A DNA stretch of 64,000 bases. Origin: Pyrenula massariospora. Taxonomy: Eukaryota > Ascomycota > Eurotiomycetes > Pyrenulales > Pyrenulaceae. The notes below the pieces were generated by a model. It was given only the letters and a program-made list of their open reading frames with translations, had not been told where the DNA came from and did no database searches. Shown here in pieces: positions 10,796 to 24,224 of this stretch (position 1 is the stretch's first letter; every line of letters starts with the position of its first letter). A program made the translations under genes and the position numbers. The DNA is taken from contig JAGFMI010000021.1 of NCBI GenBank assembly GCA_021030905.1, positions 434,001-498,000 of the forward strand, written 5' to 3'.

Positions 10796-12910
10796 ATGGC
10801 AAGGTTACACAATATTGTCTTGGGTGTGCTGACAATCGCCTTTCATGCTCTTCATTCCCTAGCTGCTGTATCAAGGTGAGTCTTTCTTTCATAGCCAAAC
10901 GTATCCACGCTTCAGAAAGTTCATGTAACATGTTACAGTCGTGAAGGTATATTCCCACGCCAGACCCAGACCAACCTTACTCAGTTCGAGTATATCGTTG
11001 TCGGCTCTGGCGCCGGCGGCGGAGTAGTCGCCGCTCGCCTCGCTTTAGCTGGACGCTCCGTCCTACTCATTGAAGCTGGAGACGACCAGGGCGAAAATCT
11101 TAATTACACCGTACCTGCGTATTCGGCTAGGGCGACTGAGGATCCGCTACTTGCTTGGAATTTCTTCGTCAGGCACTACCAGGATGACGCTCGCCAGAAG
11201 CTGGATTTCAAGCTCACGTATACCACGCCTGATGGAGGTGAGTATACTGGGCTCGATCCACCACCAGGTTCAACAATCAAAGGGGTTCTGTATCCGCGCT
11301 CAGCAACCTTAGGTGGATGTACGGCACACAATGCTATGATCGCAGTGTACCCTGATAGAGACGATCTCGACAATATCGCGGCCCTGACTGGAGATTCCTC
11401 ATGGAGTGCCGACAACATGCGCAAGTATTTCGTCAAACTGGAGAAAAATGAGTATCTCCAAAGCCTACTCAGTCCAGGTCATGGCTACGATGGATGGCTG
11501 GGTATTGATGTCACTCCCCCTACTCTTGTCATCAAAGACCTCAGACTTCTAAGCATGTTGCAAGGTGCAGCTTCGGCACTCAATGGCATTTACAACACGG
11601 TCATTAATGTTGCGACTTTTCTAGCAGGTGACGCAAACGCAGATTCAGCTGCCAGAGATAGTACACCGGCCTTATATCAGATTCCCATCGCCACGGCCAA
11701 TGGGGCGCGCAACAGCGTCCGCGAGTTCTTGGTATCAGTGGCCGGCGCAACAAATGCAGATGGATCAAAGAAATATCCCCTCGAGATTCGCACCAATTCC
11801 CTAGCCACGAAGATTAATTTCGACACTTCAGGCCCTACCCCTCGAGCAACAGGCATCTCCTTCCTGGACGGCAAGAGCCTCTACCGTGCAGATCCCAGGT
11901 CTACCCAATCTACTACAGGCACTCCTGGAAACGCGACCGCCTCCCGCGAAGTGATTGTAGCTGGAGGGACTTACAACTCCCCGCAGTTGCTGAAGCTTAG
12001 CGGCATCGGTCCCGCTCGCGAGCTTCAGAGCTTCAATATTCCCGTCCTCGTCGACCTCCCCGGCGTCGGCACAAACCTCCAAGACCACTACGAAGTCGCG
12101 GTCCAAGGCCAAACCGAGCCAGACTGGGGCGTCCTCGCGGGCTGCACCTTCGACCAGTCCCCTTCCGACTTGTGCCTCCAGCAGTGGCGCGCCGGCACCA
12201 TCGCCCTGGATCGCGGCATCTACACCGCCGTCGGCTTCTTCGCCGCCTTGTACATCAAATCCAGCACCTCTCCCGACGGGAACTACGACGAGTTCGGCTT
12301 CGGCGGGCCCGCCAACTTCCGCGGCTATTTTCCGGGGTACAGCGTCAACGCGACCGCGCAGCATAACTGGTGGAGCTATGATTTGCTCAAATCCCATCCC
12401 AGGAATACTGCCGGGACAGTGAAATTGAGGTCGGCCGACCCGCGAGACGTCCCGGATATTGTGTTTAATTACTTCGACACCGGCAGTGGGGACTATGGTG
12501 CGGATCTGAACACGATCTACGAAGCTATTGAGATTGCGCGCTACGCCTTCGGCAATGCGACTGGCGTGTCTTTCACCGAGGTCCTCCCCGGCGCCGATGT
12601 CCAATCTAAAGAGGATATCGAGACGTATGTGAAGAACACTGCGTGGGGCCACCATGCGAGCTGTACATGTCCAATTGGAGCGGATGGGGATCCAATGGCA
12701 GTGCTGGACTCTGAGTTTAGAGTCAGAGGGGTCGATGGGTTGCGGGTGGTAGATGCGAGTGTGTATCCGAAAATTCCGGGGACGTTTACGTTGTTGAGTA
12801 CATATTTAGTGGGAGAGAAGGGGGCGGATATTATTTTGCAGGCTGCTCAGGAGGGGACTAGGAATGGCACAAGGCCGATTAGGAGGCGAAATGGAGCGAG
12901 CGGTAGGTAA
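10796..12910 (+). CDS. Secreted GMC (glucose-methanol-choline) FAD oxidoreductase
   Basis: Oxidises an alcohol or sugar-type substrate with FAD; the substrate cannot be read from sequence. Exon 1 (10796-10875) encodes a signal peptide (MARLHNIVLGVLTIAFHALH). A 63-bp intron (10876-10938, GTGAGT...TTACAG) is followed by one long exon, 683 residues in total. The FAD Rossmann motif YIVVGSGAGGGVVAARLA starts at about residue 45, then LIEAGDD. GMC signature 1 is YPRSATLGGCTAHNAM and signature 2 is GTYNSPQLLKLSGIGP. The C-terminal domain has the catalytic-His segment GHHASCTCPIG and LRVVDASVYPKIPGTF. All key motifs are intact, so the gene looks functional. It lies between two paralogous small genes, both on the same strand. 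Confidence 0.93.
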
Positions 12911-13424
12911 GTGGGGTTGGGGCAGGAGATTGTGCGATCCGGTCTTGGTGAATGTTTTAATTCTCAAAGGCCAATGCATAACTTTTCGTCCTAAGAATAC
13001 TGCCTTTGTATTTGTCTTCTCTGTTCAGTCTGTCAATCAACTCTTAATGCCTAATTAAGTGTGCGTCAATCAAGGCGCGCCACGAGCCTTAAGAACGGGA
13101 TCACGACGGCCGAGATATTTATATCACTATATCTACCTACCAATACCTCATTACCGCCACTTTCCCCCTTCTTTTATCCCATACGACACCAAGGACCCAT
13201 TGAGCTCAGGAAGGCTCAGTCTCTCTTTCAGATCAGAGGCATTTAGGCAGCAGCTTAAGATGTTACACAGTCCCACCTGCAAGTCATGCAAGGAGGTCGT
13301 CCGCTCGAGACAACCAATGACCACCGAGCTTCGTTTACCCCGCCGCCATTCTTCTTCCAAAATTGTCAACATCCAGATTAACGTACCTTTGTTCAAATCC
13401 TCAACTTCTGATCGAGCCTAGAAA
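12911..13424. other. Intergenic region between GMC gene and paralogue B
   Basis: About 0.5 kb that holds the GMC 3' flank and, from about 13120, pyrimidine-rich promoter-like sequence. Open frames starting near 13059 overlap the next gene out of frame and look non-coding. Confidence 0.45.
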
Positions 13425-13985
13425 ATGCTATTTTCACCGTCACGCAGGCCGCTGTCCAGCGATTTGCATCGATGCTCTTTCAAACCCCGTTTCTACCACA
13501 ACAACGGCTTCAAACCGCCCAAGAAACCATACACAAGCCAGCTCCCGCCACCTAAAGACCGGCCTGAATCTCGTTCGCCAGTTCATCCTTCGCCCAGAGA
13601 AATACTCAATATGCCAGTGACCAAGCTGCTCCGCTGGAGCGACGCCTGGAGAACCAATGCGAGCAACCAACTCAGCGACGCGGGGATCCTGGGCATGCTC
13701 TCTACAATTCCCTTTCTGTGCGTTGAGGGGTCGAAGCTTGATGAGATCTTTGGACCACGGTTCAGGGCTGTGCTGATGGTTGGTGGGGCGGCGGCGCAGG
13801 TTCCGTGGGCCCTGCTGATGATTGATTTATTCATGAGAAGGGTCTCTGTACCGTCAAGGCCAAGCGGGTCTGTTGCCCTGAAGTATGCAAAGGGTTGCAA
13901 GGTTGCACTGTGGATGGTTTTTGGGATTAGGGTTCACGAGAAGGTGACACAGCTTTCTATGAGGTGGAGGGAGAACGGTGTTTGA
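13425..13985 (+). CDS. Small protein with mitochondrial-type presequence, paralogue B
   Basis: A single exon encodes 186 residues related to the 159-residue protein at 9167-9646. The N-terminus (MLFSPSRRPLSSDLHR..., then PRFYHNNG) is Arg-rich and non-acidic, like a mitochondrial presequence. Shared blocks are DAWRTNAS, EGSKLDEIFGPRF, the AAAQ segment, and YAKGCKVALWMVFGIRVHEKV near the C-terminus. Two hydrophobic stretches (about 100-112 and 125-142) suggest membrane association. The ATG at 13425 follows an A-rich GAAA context and starts the presequence-like segment. No named family is recognised. The copies have diverged strongly, so the duplication is old. Confidence 0.7.
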   Translation: MLFSPSRRPLSSDLHRCSFKPRFYHNNGFKPPKKPYTSQLPPPKDRPESRSPVHPSPREILNMPVTKLLRWSDAWRTNASNQLSDAGILGMLSTIPFLCVEGSKLDEIFGPRFRAVLMVGGAAAQVPWALLMIDLFMRRVSVPSRPSGSVALKYAKGCKVALWMVFGIRVHEKVTQLSMRWRENGV

Positions 13986-16459
13986 GGGATGATAATAACC
14001 AAGTAACGGCCGATGTTTGACTGCACTATCTGACATTGGACCTTTGATAGCTTGGGTCAAGAACTCACCCATTAACGAGCTTGATGGGAATTTCATTCTT
14101 TTCGCCAACTTGTTCTGGATGATTGCTTTGCGACTCTCTTCACTTGTGAGAACCTTTGAAGGCTAGAAAGAAAACACGTCTCTTGGCAAAGGGCGAAAAG
14201 GGTTTCAGGCCCTCGCTACCGGGTACACCTAGATCTAGCCCTCCTGTCAGTGGTTAGAGGTGGCTAGCGAAGTGAAAAAAATATGCGAGCACAGGCTATC
14301 CTTGTTTGCATGATGTATCTCTTGGACCTCTGGCTTCAGCAACGGAGACTATAACTTCGAAAGAAAACGTGTCCGGTAATTAGGCGTGAGGTTCCAAAAC
14401 TCGAGCTGATTATAGCCTTGCTACATACCGTCTGCTAAACCTTGCTGCCACTCAGGCTCAAAGATAGTATTTGGCGGCTCGGTGAAGAAATCGATATTTG
14501 GATCACTGGGCACATCGAATCTTCAAGGGCAGTCTCCAAACGTCAGATCGATATGATCAGCAAGAACAGTTATATTTCCAGAAGTACCGGTCCTTTATGT
14601 CGTAGTCCCATGTGATCAGCCCTATTTCACGCTCCATCTAACCTCCCCTTTCCGATCAAGTTCAGTTTCCTCTAAGCTGGATACTCTCGCCAAAACTCCT
14701 CTGTCTGCCACAGCCCAGTCCAGCCAGGACCCAAAGCGCTAGATTTTTCCCTTAGATAATGTGCATAGACAGTACACATACGCAGACACATCGAGCATGT
14801 CTCTCCCCAACACTGCCGCTCTAATCCAATACTTCAACTACAACCCAGGGGCCAGACAAGACGAGAAGTCGCACACTCGATCAGATTCCTCTTTCCAACA
14901 GCTATACATAACCATCCAAACCCTGTCCAACATCTATCTATAACAATCATCAACCAACCCATCCCTCCCCTCCCCCCATCTCCTGTGCTCGCTCCGGCGA
15001 GAACGACGCTGGATAGGTCCGAACGCGGACCATGATCTTCCCAAAAGGCCCGCTTTCCCAAACTGATCTCTCCGCATCCACAACATCATCTACGTGTCCT
15101 CCCCCCCCCCGGGGGCCGGAACCGGAACGCCCGAGGGAGGCGAGACGGATTGCTACGCGTTGAGAGCTGCTACGGGGGTTTTGCACTTCACCGGTAGGAG
15201 TGGTGGGATCGCTGGCCGCGGATACGTCTGCGCTATGTTTATGTCTTGTTTGAGAGGGTGGAGCAGATTCATTGCCGGTCAAGCAGTCTCAAGGTTCCTT
15301 GTGTCATACGATTACATTATTCGCCGTCGACGGGTTCTCTGGAAATTATACTTAGTACAGCGCTCCTCAAGTCGGTGGCCATCTTTATATGCATTGGAGA
15401 GAGACATGGTACGTCCCAAGAAGCCATCCATCATCATGTAGTCTTAGAAGCAAGAGATATGAAGCAAGCACGGGGAATAGTAAGATTAGTGGTGAACAAT
15501 CTAGCAGACCACGAACTCCACATTTCAAACGCCAAGATACAATCTGGTGTCGGCCCGCGACAACCTCCTCAGCCTCCTTGTTACCCAGGACGAGATGACA
15601 GACAATTTCTTTGTGTTCCGATCGTGCGCCTTTCATGCAGCTTCCCTCCTTCATTCTGAGTAGTATTTCCCAAAGCTGTCAAAAGGCTAGCCATCCCGGC
15701 AAGATCCAGATAACAAGCCATGCAAATGCCGCCAAGCCTCAGAAACAGGTGACAGTTGGCTAAGAGTGCGGCAGGAGTCTTAAGACCATGCCAAGCTTGG
15801 CCGCCCATTCAAAGGGAGCCAGTCGCCATCCACGATCCGCGAGAAAGGCCAGCAGGCAGAAAAAAGCATGATTAGAGGAATTGTACCTCTTCTTAGAGGA
15901 TGGCAATTTTTCAATATCTCGCCATTCGAGGGCTTTCGGTTGATATAAGGGAAGAACAGAATCGTCTCGATAAATATTGGAAGCCTGATCCCGCACTGTG
16001 ATTAATCTTTGTCAGTGTTATGGAGATCAAAGCAACATTATAAACTTGTTCTCTCCTTTCTGGAGTCCGCAGAATGGGTCGGAAGAAAATCGACAAAAAG
16101 AACAAGGGGCTACCTGGTCTTGACATGATGTTACTATGGCGCGGTTGGAAATTGACTTACCCCGGAAGAACAAGGTATCCGGAAAGCCTAAGAGAATCTT
16201 AAGAAGAAGAGTTAGTATATTTACCATAGAGAAATTAAAAGGTATGGCTGTGTCTGGAGAAATTGGGAGACAAGAGCAGCACATGCCTGATGCAATATCA
16301 CAAATGAAGTAAACGAACGAAAAAGATCAAGGGGAACTGGGATCATGGGATTCGTGATTCTAAGCCTAGAATCAAGACTTAAGAAGGGAGATCGAAGCTG
16401 AAAATCGCATATCTGGAACGGCGGGTACTCCGGTTAGTGACTTCACAGCGCCAGAACTA
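13986..16459. other. Gene-poor 2.5 kb flank of the AT-rich block
   Basis: No protein family is recognised in any frame. Several open frames (14950-15282 minus, 15094-15441 plus, 15246-15659 plus, 15385-15654 minus, 16027-16284 minus) overlap on both strands and have no motif or splice logic. Composition is ordinary until the abrupt change at 16460-16505. It could hold a short or diverged gene, but nothing can be supported. Confidence 0.4.
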
Positions 16460-16495
16460 TCCCTTACTAGTCGGTAATGGGCCACTTATTCGCAG
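16460..16495 (+). repeat. Left terminal inverted repeat of the DNA transposon
   Basis: Starts TCCCTTACTAGT right after TA, then GGTAATGGGC and ACTTAT, ending CGCAG. It is the inverted match of 44801-44836 and marks the left edge of the AT-rich block. Confidence 0.85.
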
Positions 16496-17796
16496 TCCGC
16501 ACGACTATTAAATTAACCTCTTCTTTTCAACTATTTAATTATTTACTATTAATACTTCATGTTGCTTATTTGAGTATTTATTTAAATTATAAAAAACTAT
16601 ATTATATATAATATATCCTTTTCTATATTGATTTCGTTTATAATATTGTAAATTATTTAAAATATTATTTAAAATCTCGCTAAGGGGAATACGACTCTTA
16701 AAATATTTATTTTATAATTATATATAATATTTATACGCCTCTTTATAATCGATAGGGTCTTTATAATATAATATATTTTTTTAAAATCTCTCTGTAAAGT
16801 GCGCACTTTGAATAATTATTTTAATATTTTGTTGATATAGCTGTATATTTAAAATTTAAAATAGAATTAAAATTATTTTATATTAAAAATCTCTGTATAT
16901 TTTAAGCGCCTATTTTACTTTTTTTGTTTTTAAAAATTTAAAATAAAGGTAAAAGGTATTAGAGATATTTAAATTAAATAAAAAATAAAAGACTAGTTAT
17001 TAATTATATTTATAAAAATAACTATTTAACAAATAATAACTATATATTTATATTTATATATTGAAGAATCTTATCTACTTATTATATAATAAAATGATTA
17101 GTTAGAATTTAACAACATTTTTAATACCGTTATTTATTATTTATAAAATTAGTAAATTTTTGTGGTAATAAGCAGGTTTATAATTAACATTGTTATAATC
17201 AAAATAAAATATTATTATAAATAAAATAAGTTTATAATTAATAACAAATTAAAATTTAACTTTATTTTTATATTTTTACGGAATTTTATTTTAATTTTTT
17301 TTTATTTTAAATTTTTTAGTGTTAAATACTTTTTTAAAAGTATATTTTATATTTTTTTTATAGGTACTAATTATTCCGATATTTAAATTTTTTAATTTAT
17401 AAAAAAAAAGTTACGAAGAATACTAATTATTTATTATAATAATTAAATTTATAATATTAATATTTTAATTTTGATAGAAAAGACACTTAATAAATTTAAA
17501 TATAATATTATTTATAATTTTTAAATATGAAAGAGGTATCTCAATAATTTTTTAATTTTTAATATTAAATAGAAAATTAATAATATATATTTTTTTATTA
17601 AAAAAATAAATTTTAATTTTTCTGTCTGCGGTCTTATTTTTTATTATTATTATATATATTGCGCGGTATTTATAGAGAATAAGTTACTTATTAATATTTA
17701 TAAAAATATTAAAGATATAGAGAGAACGCGCAGCTTTATGAAATTATATTATTTAAAATTTAATCTTGTTTTAGTAATTAATTTTTTTTATATTAG

Positions 17797-18179
17797 TGTT
17801 ACGTGAATACTTTTAGATTACTGGAAGGTATTCACAGAGGTTGATTTTTAAAGGATAATTTAAAGTTAAATTAAGAAAAAAATACTTGTGAAAGGTTCAT
17901 AAGGGTAATTTAATATTTTTATAATTAATTAAATATTTAGTTATTTAAATTAAATATATTTTTTATAATTATAAAGGGTATAAAGTTGATTTCTATATAT
18001 CTTCTTTTAAAATTATATAAATAGTTAAATAAAGAAGTTTTTTAAATAAAAGCTATTTAATAACGCTACTCTTTTTTTTACATTATATAAAATATTTATT
18101 ATGTAATTTAAGGTTAATTTCACATTATCTTTCTTTTTTTATAAATATTTTAAATAAGTTGTAAAAAGTGCTTGTAACA
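17797..18179 (-). repeat. LTR of element 1 (left copy, 3' LTR)
   Basis: 383 bp, TGTTACG...TTGTAACA on the plus strand, same length and layout as 43696-44078. The outer (left) edge keeps more G/C than the inner edge. Confidence 0.85.
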
Positions 18180-21100
18180 TTCACCTTCTTTTTATTAAAT
18201 TTTAATTTTAAAAATTAATTATGGTGATATTTAAGTGGGGTTTTATTAAGCTCGCATTTAAGTAATAATGTTTATTTTTTTTGTTAAAAAATTTTATTTT
18301 TTTTAACGGATTGAGTGTGATAGTTTTATTGTTAAATTTTTTTATTAATATTATATTTAAATTAATTAATTTTATTTTATTATATTTTTAAAGTTTATAA
18401 AATGTTTATAATGTGTTTGTTGTGGTAAATTTTATGTATTAATATTATAAGAGTTTGTAGATTGCGCTTTAAATATCTTTTTGTTATAAATTGAATAAAA
18501 AGAGAAGGCTAAAAAGTAATTAATAATAAAACTCTTAAAGTGTCGTATTAAGATTTAATGTTTTAAAAAAATTTTTTAATTAGCGCAGCATCGTGTGCAA
18601 GCTTAATTTAAATATTTAATTAAATAATTAATAGTAGAAGATAATGAGTGTATTATTAATAATAATTTATTTAAAAGTGAACAAGTTAATATCACTGTAA
18701 AACAGAAACTTTAAGAGTTAGCTGTCTTAAGTATTAGTTAAATTAATAACTTATTAAATAATTTGGGTGATGTAGTAATAACATTTAATTTTGTTAATAA
18801 TATTATTATATTAATAATTAACAATTAATTAAATACGGTAATAATTTTTATGTATTTTTAAAAATAAAGTATTTTTTTTATTTAATGAGATAGTTTTAAT
18901 TTTTATTTATTAATATTTATTTCACTTTATATATATCTTTTTTTAAAATTTTATAATAAAATATTTTTTAAATTAAAATTTTAAAATATACTAATTTTAA
19001 AAGTTCGATATTGAATATAAAATATATTTAAATATTATTTTATAATTTCAATTTATAAATTGCTAATTTTTTATTTTATTTAATTTTAAAAGATTTGATT
19101 TATTAATAATCTATTTTTTTATTTAATTGTAAAATTTTTAAATTTTTTATAGAGAGATAAACTTTATCTTCCCTTTTTAGTTAAAGATTTTTTTTTATTT
19201 TATTTTATATTATTAATGTAGTTTTTATTAAATTTATTAAATTTATTAAATTTTTTGTATAACTGTTTTTGTAGTTTTTTTTTTATAAAAAGTTTTTAAA
19301 AAGATGTAGGTATTTTTTAAAATTTATTTTATAAAAAAAATATGTCGTTGTGTTATTTCTTTTATTGTTATAATATAATTATACTATAAATAATTGTTTA
19401 TTTTAATTATTTATATTTATAAAAAGGTAATATTGTAATTAATTTTTCAATATTTAGTTAAATTTTATTTATTTATTTATTTATTTGTAGATAAAATGTC
19501 GTAAATATTTTTAATTTAATTTTTAATTTTAATATTATTATTTTTTAATATTAAAATATAAATAATTTATTTTTATTTAATATAATCTATATTAAAAATT
19601 CAAAATATTGTACTATTAAATTTATAATAATTTTTATTATTTATAGTGTAGTGTAATTTTCTTTAAATAATTTAAAAATTATATATTTAATATATTTATT
19701 TACTATTACGACAATTAAATTATAATTATTTAATAATAAAAATTTAATAATAAAATTAATTTTAATATTTTTTTATAATTTTATAAATTTTTTTTATATT
19801 ATTGTTAGTATGTAAAGGTATTTATTAATTTTATTTTTTTAATACGAAGTATATCTTTTAATATAATTTTTAATTTACTATTTTAATTTTAATATTTAAT
19901 AAATTCTTTATATTAATTTAATAATATTATTAATTTTTAAATAATTATATATAAATAAATTGTGATATTGTCGTATATTTTTTTTATTAATTGTTTTAAA
20001 ATTATAAGCTTTACTTCTTTATTTTCTTTATTAAAGTTTTAAAATTTATATTTTTTATTATATTTTTATATAATGGTGTTGATAATTTAGTTTAAGTTAA
20101 AATTTCTATTTAAATTTCTTTTTAATATAAATTATTTAATGACCTTTTTTGTTATATAATTTTTTTTTTAATTAAGTATATTCACTTAATTATTTTTTTT
20201 ATTTAATTAATAATATATTTTAAATTTATATTGTTTTAAAAGTTTTAATTATTAAATTTACTTTTTATTTAATTATTTTATAGTTATAAATATAATTAAA
20301 TTTTTATAATTTATAAATATATTAAATTGCGAAACGCTTTTTGTATATATTTATTAATATTTAAATATTATTATTATTATTATTATTAACAACTTTTTAT
20401 TGTAAATATTATAATTTTATTTTATTGAAATCAACTTTTTTAAATAGTATGTTATTAAATATCGCTTTTTATTTTATAACTATATTAAATATACTTTTAT
20501 AATTAAATTTAATATATTTATTTCAATTTAATTTAATTAATTTATTTTAAATATAATTAATACTAAGACTTCTGCATAGAATTATATTAGTTAATTAAAT
20601 ACTTTTTATTACTTTAAATTTTATTTATATTTGTGGTTCTTTTTAATTAATTTAATTAATAATTCTATCTTATAAAAATACTTTTTAATAAATTATTAAT
20701 TAAAGTTGTAAAATTTAAAAAAAGTTTGTAATTTTATTACTGTAATTAATTTTAATTATTTTTTAATAGTTTTACTCTTTTTAGAGCTAATATGTATACT
20801 ATTTTATTTTATAATATATTTTAAAAATTCAATTTTTGTTTTGTAGAATTTGTATTTTTTAAATTTTAATTATAATTTTGTATTGATCAATTTTTGTAAG
20901 ATTTATTTAACTTATTTTTTATATATTTTAAGATTTTTAAAATAAATAAAAATATTATTTAGATAAATAATAATAAATTTATTTAAAAAGGGTTTTAATA
21001 GATTGTTTATTAATATTTAATAAATAATTAATATATTAATAAATTTAAACGATATTATTTAATACTCGTAATATTTATATTTTATTTTAAAAATTATTTT

Positions 21101-21260
21101 TTATTCTTCGTCTTTCTTTATATATATAAAATTATAAATTTTTTATTAATTTAGTTTTATAAAGTATTTTACTTTTTATAATTTATTTTTTATTTTTATA
21201 ATATTAAGTAACAAATATCTATTTTTAATAATAATTTTATTAAATTTTCAATAATCTATA

Positions 21261-21622
21261 TGTTACGTAGGTACTTCTAGGTTACCGAAAGATACTTGCG
21301 TAAATTGATTCTTAAGGAATAACTCAAAATTAAATTAAGAAAGAAATATTTATAAAAAAATTATAAAAATAATTCAGTATTTTTATAATTAATTAAATAT
21401 TTAATTATTTGAGTTAAATATATTTTTATATATTTTAAAATAATTAGTAGTAATTAGTCTTATTTTCAATGCTAAAATTTAATTACTTTTTTTTATTATT
21501 AAAAGTAATTAGTCGTGTTTACAAATAGTATTTTTAATTATTTTTAATTTAATTACGTGATCATTCTCGAGTATCTTTTTCTATAAATAATAATTAATAT
21601 ACCTTGCTTAATGACCGCAATA
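21261..21622 (-). repeat. LTR of element 2 (left copy, 3' LTR, about 30-bp deletion)
   Basis: 362 bp instead of 392; it lacks the segment that carries GCGAAGCCG in the other copies (around 21432). Begins TGTTACGTAGGTACTTC; ends CCGCAATA, with the final CA mutated to TA. Confidence 0.85.
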
Positions 21623-23831
21623 CTATCTTTTTTTTTTGCGGAAACATTTTCATTTGCGACTGTACTTAAACTGATTTTATATTTGATTTAATTTTTAATT
21701 TTTATAAATATATATTATGTCTCTGTATATTACAAAATTAATTAATTGTCATAGAAAATTTATAGCTTGTTTTTTCTCCGTTTCCTTCCCTACTATAATT
21801 TTCTGTAAATAATATATAATGGATAGTGTTTTTTATATTATTATAAAGAATTCTTTTAAATATTTAAACTGTATTAAAAAAAGATGTTGCTGTAACAGCA
21901 GTATTTTTATAAATATTTTTAATATTATAATTTAACAGCGACAGTGGCTATAATACTTTATTTCTAAAAATCGTCGGCGAATTATTTATTTAGTTTAAAA
22001 ACTGATATCTACTCAAACAGAGCAAACAAATATAAAAGAAAAACTAAAAGATCTAAATTATTAATAAAGTAAAATAATAATTTAAAAGGTGGACGTAGTT
22101 ACTGTTTTTAATAAAATAATTAATATCTCTATATCAATTTAATAAAACAACTTTTTTTTTAATATTAATATTTTAAAATTATCTTTTTACAGTTAATCAA
22201 ATTTTTTTGTAATTTTTAAATATTTTTAAATATAAAATATTTTTTTTACTTAATTAAATATTTTTAATTTTATTTTTTTAAAATTTTTTCAACTTTATAT
22301 ATATCTTCTTTTTAAATTTTATAACAAAATATTTTTTAAATCAGAGTTTTAAAATATGCGGATTTTAAAAATTCGATATTAAATATAAAATATATTTAAA
22401 TATTATTTAATAATTCTAATTTATAAACTGTTAATTTTTTATTTTATTTAATTTTAAAAAATTCGATCCATCAATAATTTATTTTTTTATTTAATTATAA
22501 AGTTTTTAAATTTTTTATAAAGAAATAAACCTTATCTTTTTTTTTTAATTAAAAACTCTTTTTCTAGTTTATATTGTGCTATTAATATATTTTTTATTAA
22601 ATTTATTAAATTCTCTATATGGCTACTTCAGCAGTTTTCTTTTATAAAAAATTTTCTAAAAAATATAAATATCTTCTAAAGTTTACTTTATAAAAAAAAT
22701 ATTTCGTTATATTACTCGTTTTATTATTATAATATAATTATATTATTAATAATTATTTATTTTAGTTATTTATATTTATAAAAAAATAATGTCGTAATTA
22801 ATTTTTCAGTATTTAATTAATTTTATTTATTTATTTATTTATTTATAAGTAAAATATTGTAAATATTTTTAATTTAATTTTTAATTTTAATATCGTCGTT
22901 TTTCAGTATTAAAATATAAATAATTTATTTTTATTAAATATAATTTATACCGAAAATTTAAAATATTATATTATTAAATTTATAATAATTTCTGTTATTT
23001 GTAATATAGTGTAAATTTTTTTAAACAATTTAAAAATCGCATATTTAATATATTTATTTATTAATACAATAATTAAATTGTAATTATTTAATATTAAAAA
23101 TTTAGTAATAAAGTTAATTCCAATATTTTTTTATAATTTTATAAATTTTTTTTATATTGTTATTAATACATAAAGGAATTTATTAATTTTATTCTTTTAA
23201 TATAAAATATACTTTTTAATATATTTTTTAATTTACTGTTTTAACTTCAATATTTAATAAATCCTTTATATTAATTTAATAATATTATTAATTTCTAAAT
23301 ATTTATATACAGATAAGTTGTAATATTGTTGTATAATATTTTTTATTAATTTTTTTAAAATTATAAACTTTGCTTTTTTATTCTTTTTATTAAAGTTTTA
23401 AAGTTTTTATTTCTTACTATATTTTTATATAACAATATTAATAATTTAATTTAGGTTAAAGCTTTTATTTAAATTTCTTTTTAATATAAATTGTTCAATA
23501 GCTTTTTTTATTATATAATTTTTTTTTTAATTAAATGTGTCCGCTCAACTATTCTTTTTATTTAATTAATAATATATTTTAAATTTATATTATTTTAAAA
23601 GTTCTAATTATTAAATTTATTTTTTATTTAATTATTTTATTATCATAAATATAACTAAATTTTTATAATTTATAAATATATTAAATTGCGAGACGCTTTC
23701 TGTGTATATTTATTAATATTTAAATATTATTATTATTGTTAACAATTTTTTATTATAAATATTATAATTCTGTTTTATTGAAATTAATTTTTTTAAATAA
23801 TATATTACTAAATATCGCTTTTTATTTTGTA

Positions 23832-24224
23832 TGTTGCGGCCCCTTCCGAAAGAACTCTGGACGGTATTTATATCATCCAATAAAATAACACCGGACATCA
23901 CATGACTGATAACTTGTGTTACCTTTGGACAATAATTATAACTATCAGGAAAAATAACTATTGTTAGCAGAAGCAATAACTATAGCTATTATTTACCTTT
24001 ATATAAAGTTATCAACTATTAATATATAGGAATCAACTTTATATCCCTTTTTGGAATGAAAATATATTCAACTTAAATAATTAAACACCTAGTTAATTAT
24101 AAAAGTATTAAATTATCTTTGTGATCTTTTCATAAATATTTTTTTTTTAATTTAATTTTAAATTATCTTTTAAAAATCAACCTATATAAATATCTTTTAA
24201 TTATTTAAAAATATTTATATAATA
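23832..24224 (+). repeat. LTR of element 3 (left copy, 5' LTR)
   Basis: 393 bp. The first 130 bp or so (from TGTTGCGGCCCCTTCCGAAA) keep near-normal base composition, while the inner end is fully decayed and finishes ATAATA instead of ATAACA. Confidence 0.88.

Noticed and set aside
11828-12655. 275-residue minus-strand frame opposite the GMC gene
   Set aside because: A shadow of the GC-rich GMC coding strand, which has all conserved motifs.
14834-16284. Overlapping frames on both strands in the 2.5 kb left of the AT block
   Set aside because: No family, start context or splice logic supports any of them.
23713-23976. 87-residue minus frame at 23713-23976
   Set aside because: It crosses the boundary between element 2 and the LTR of element 3, so it is a junction artefact.
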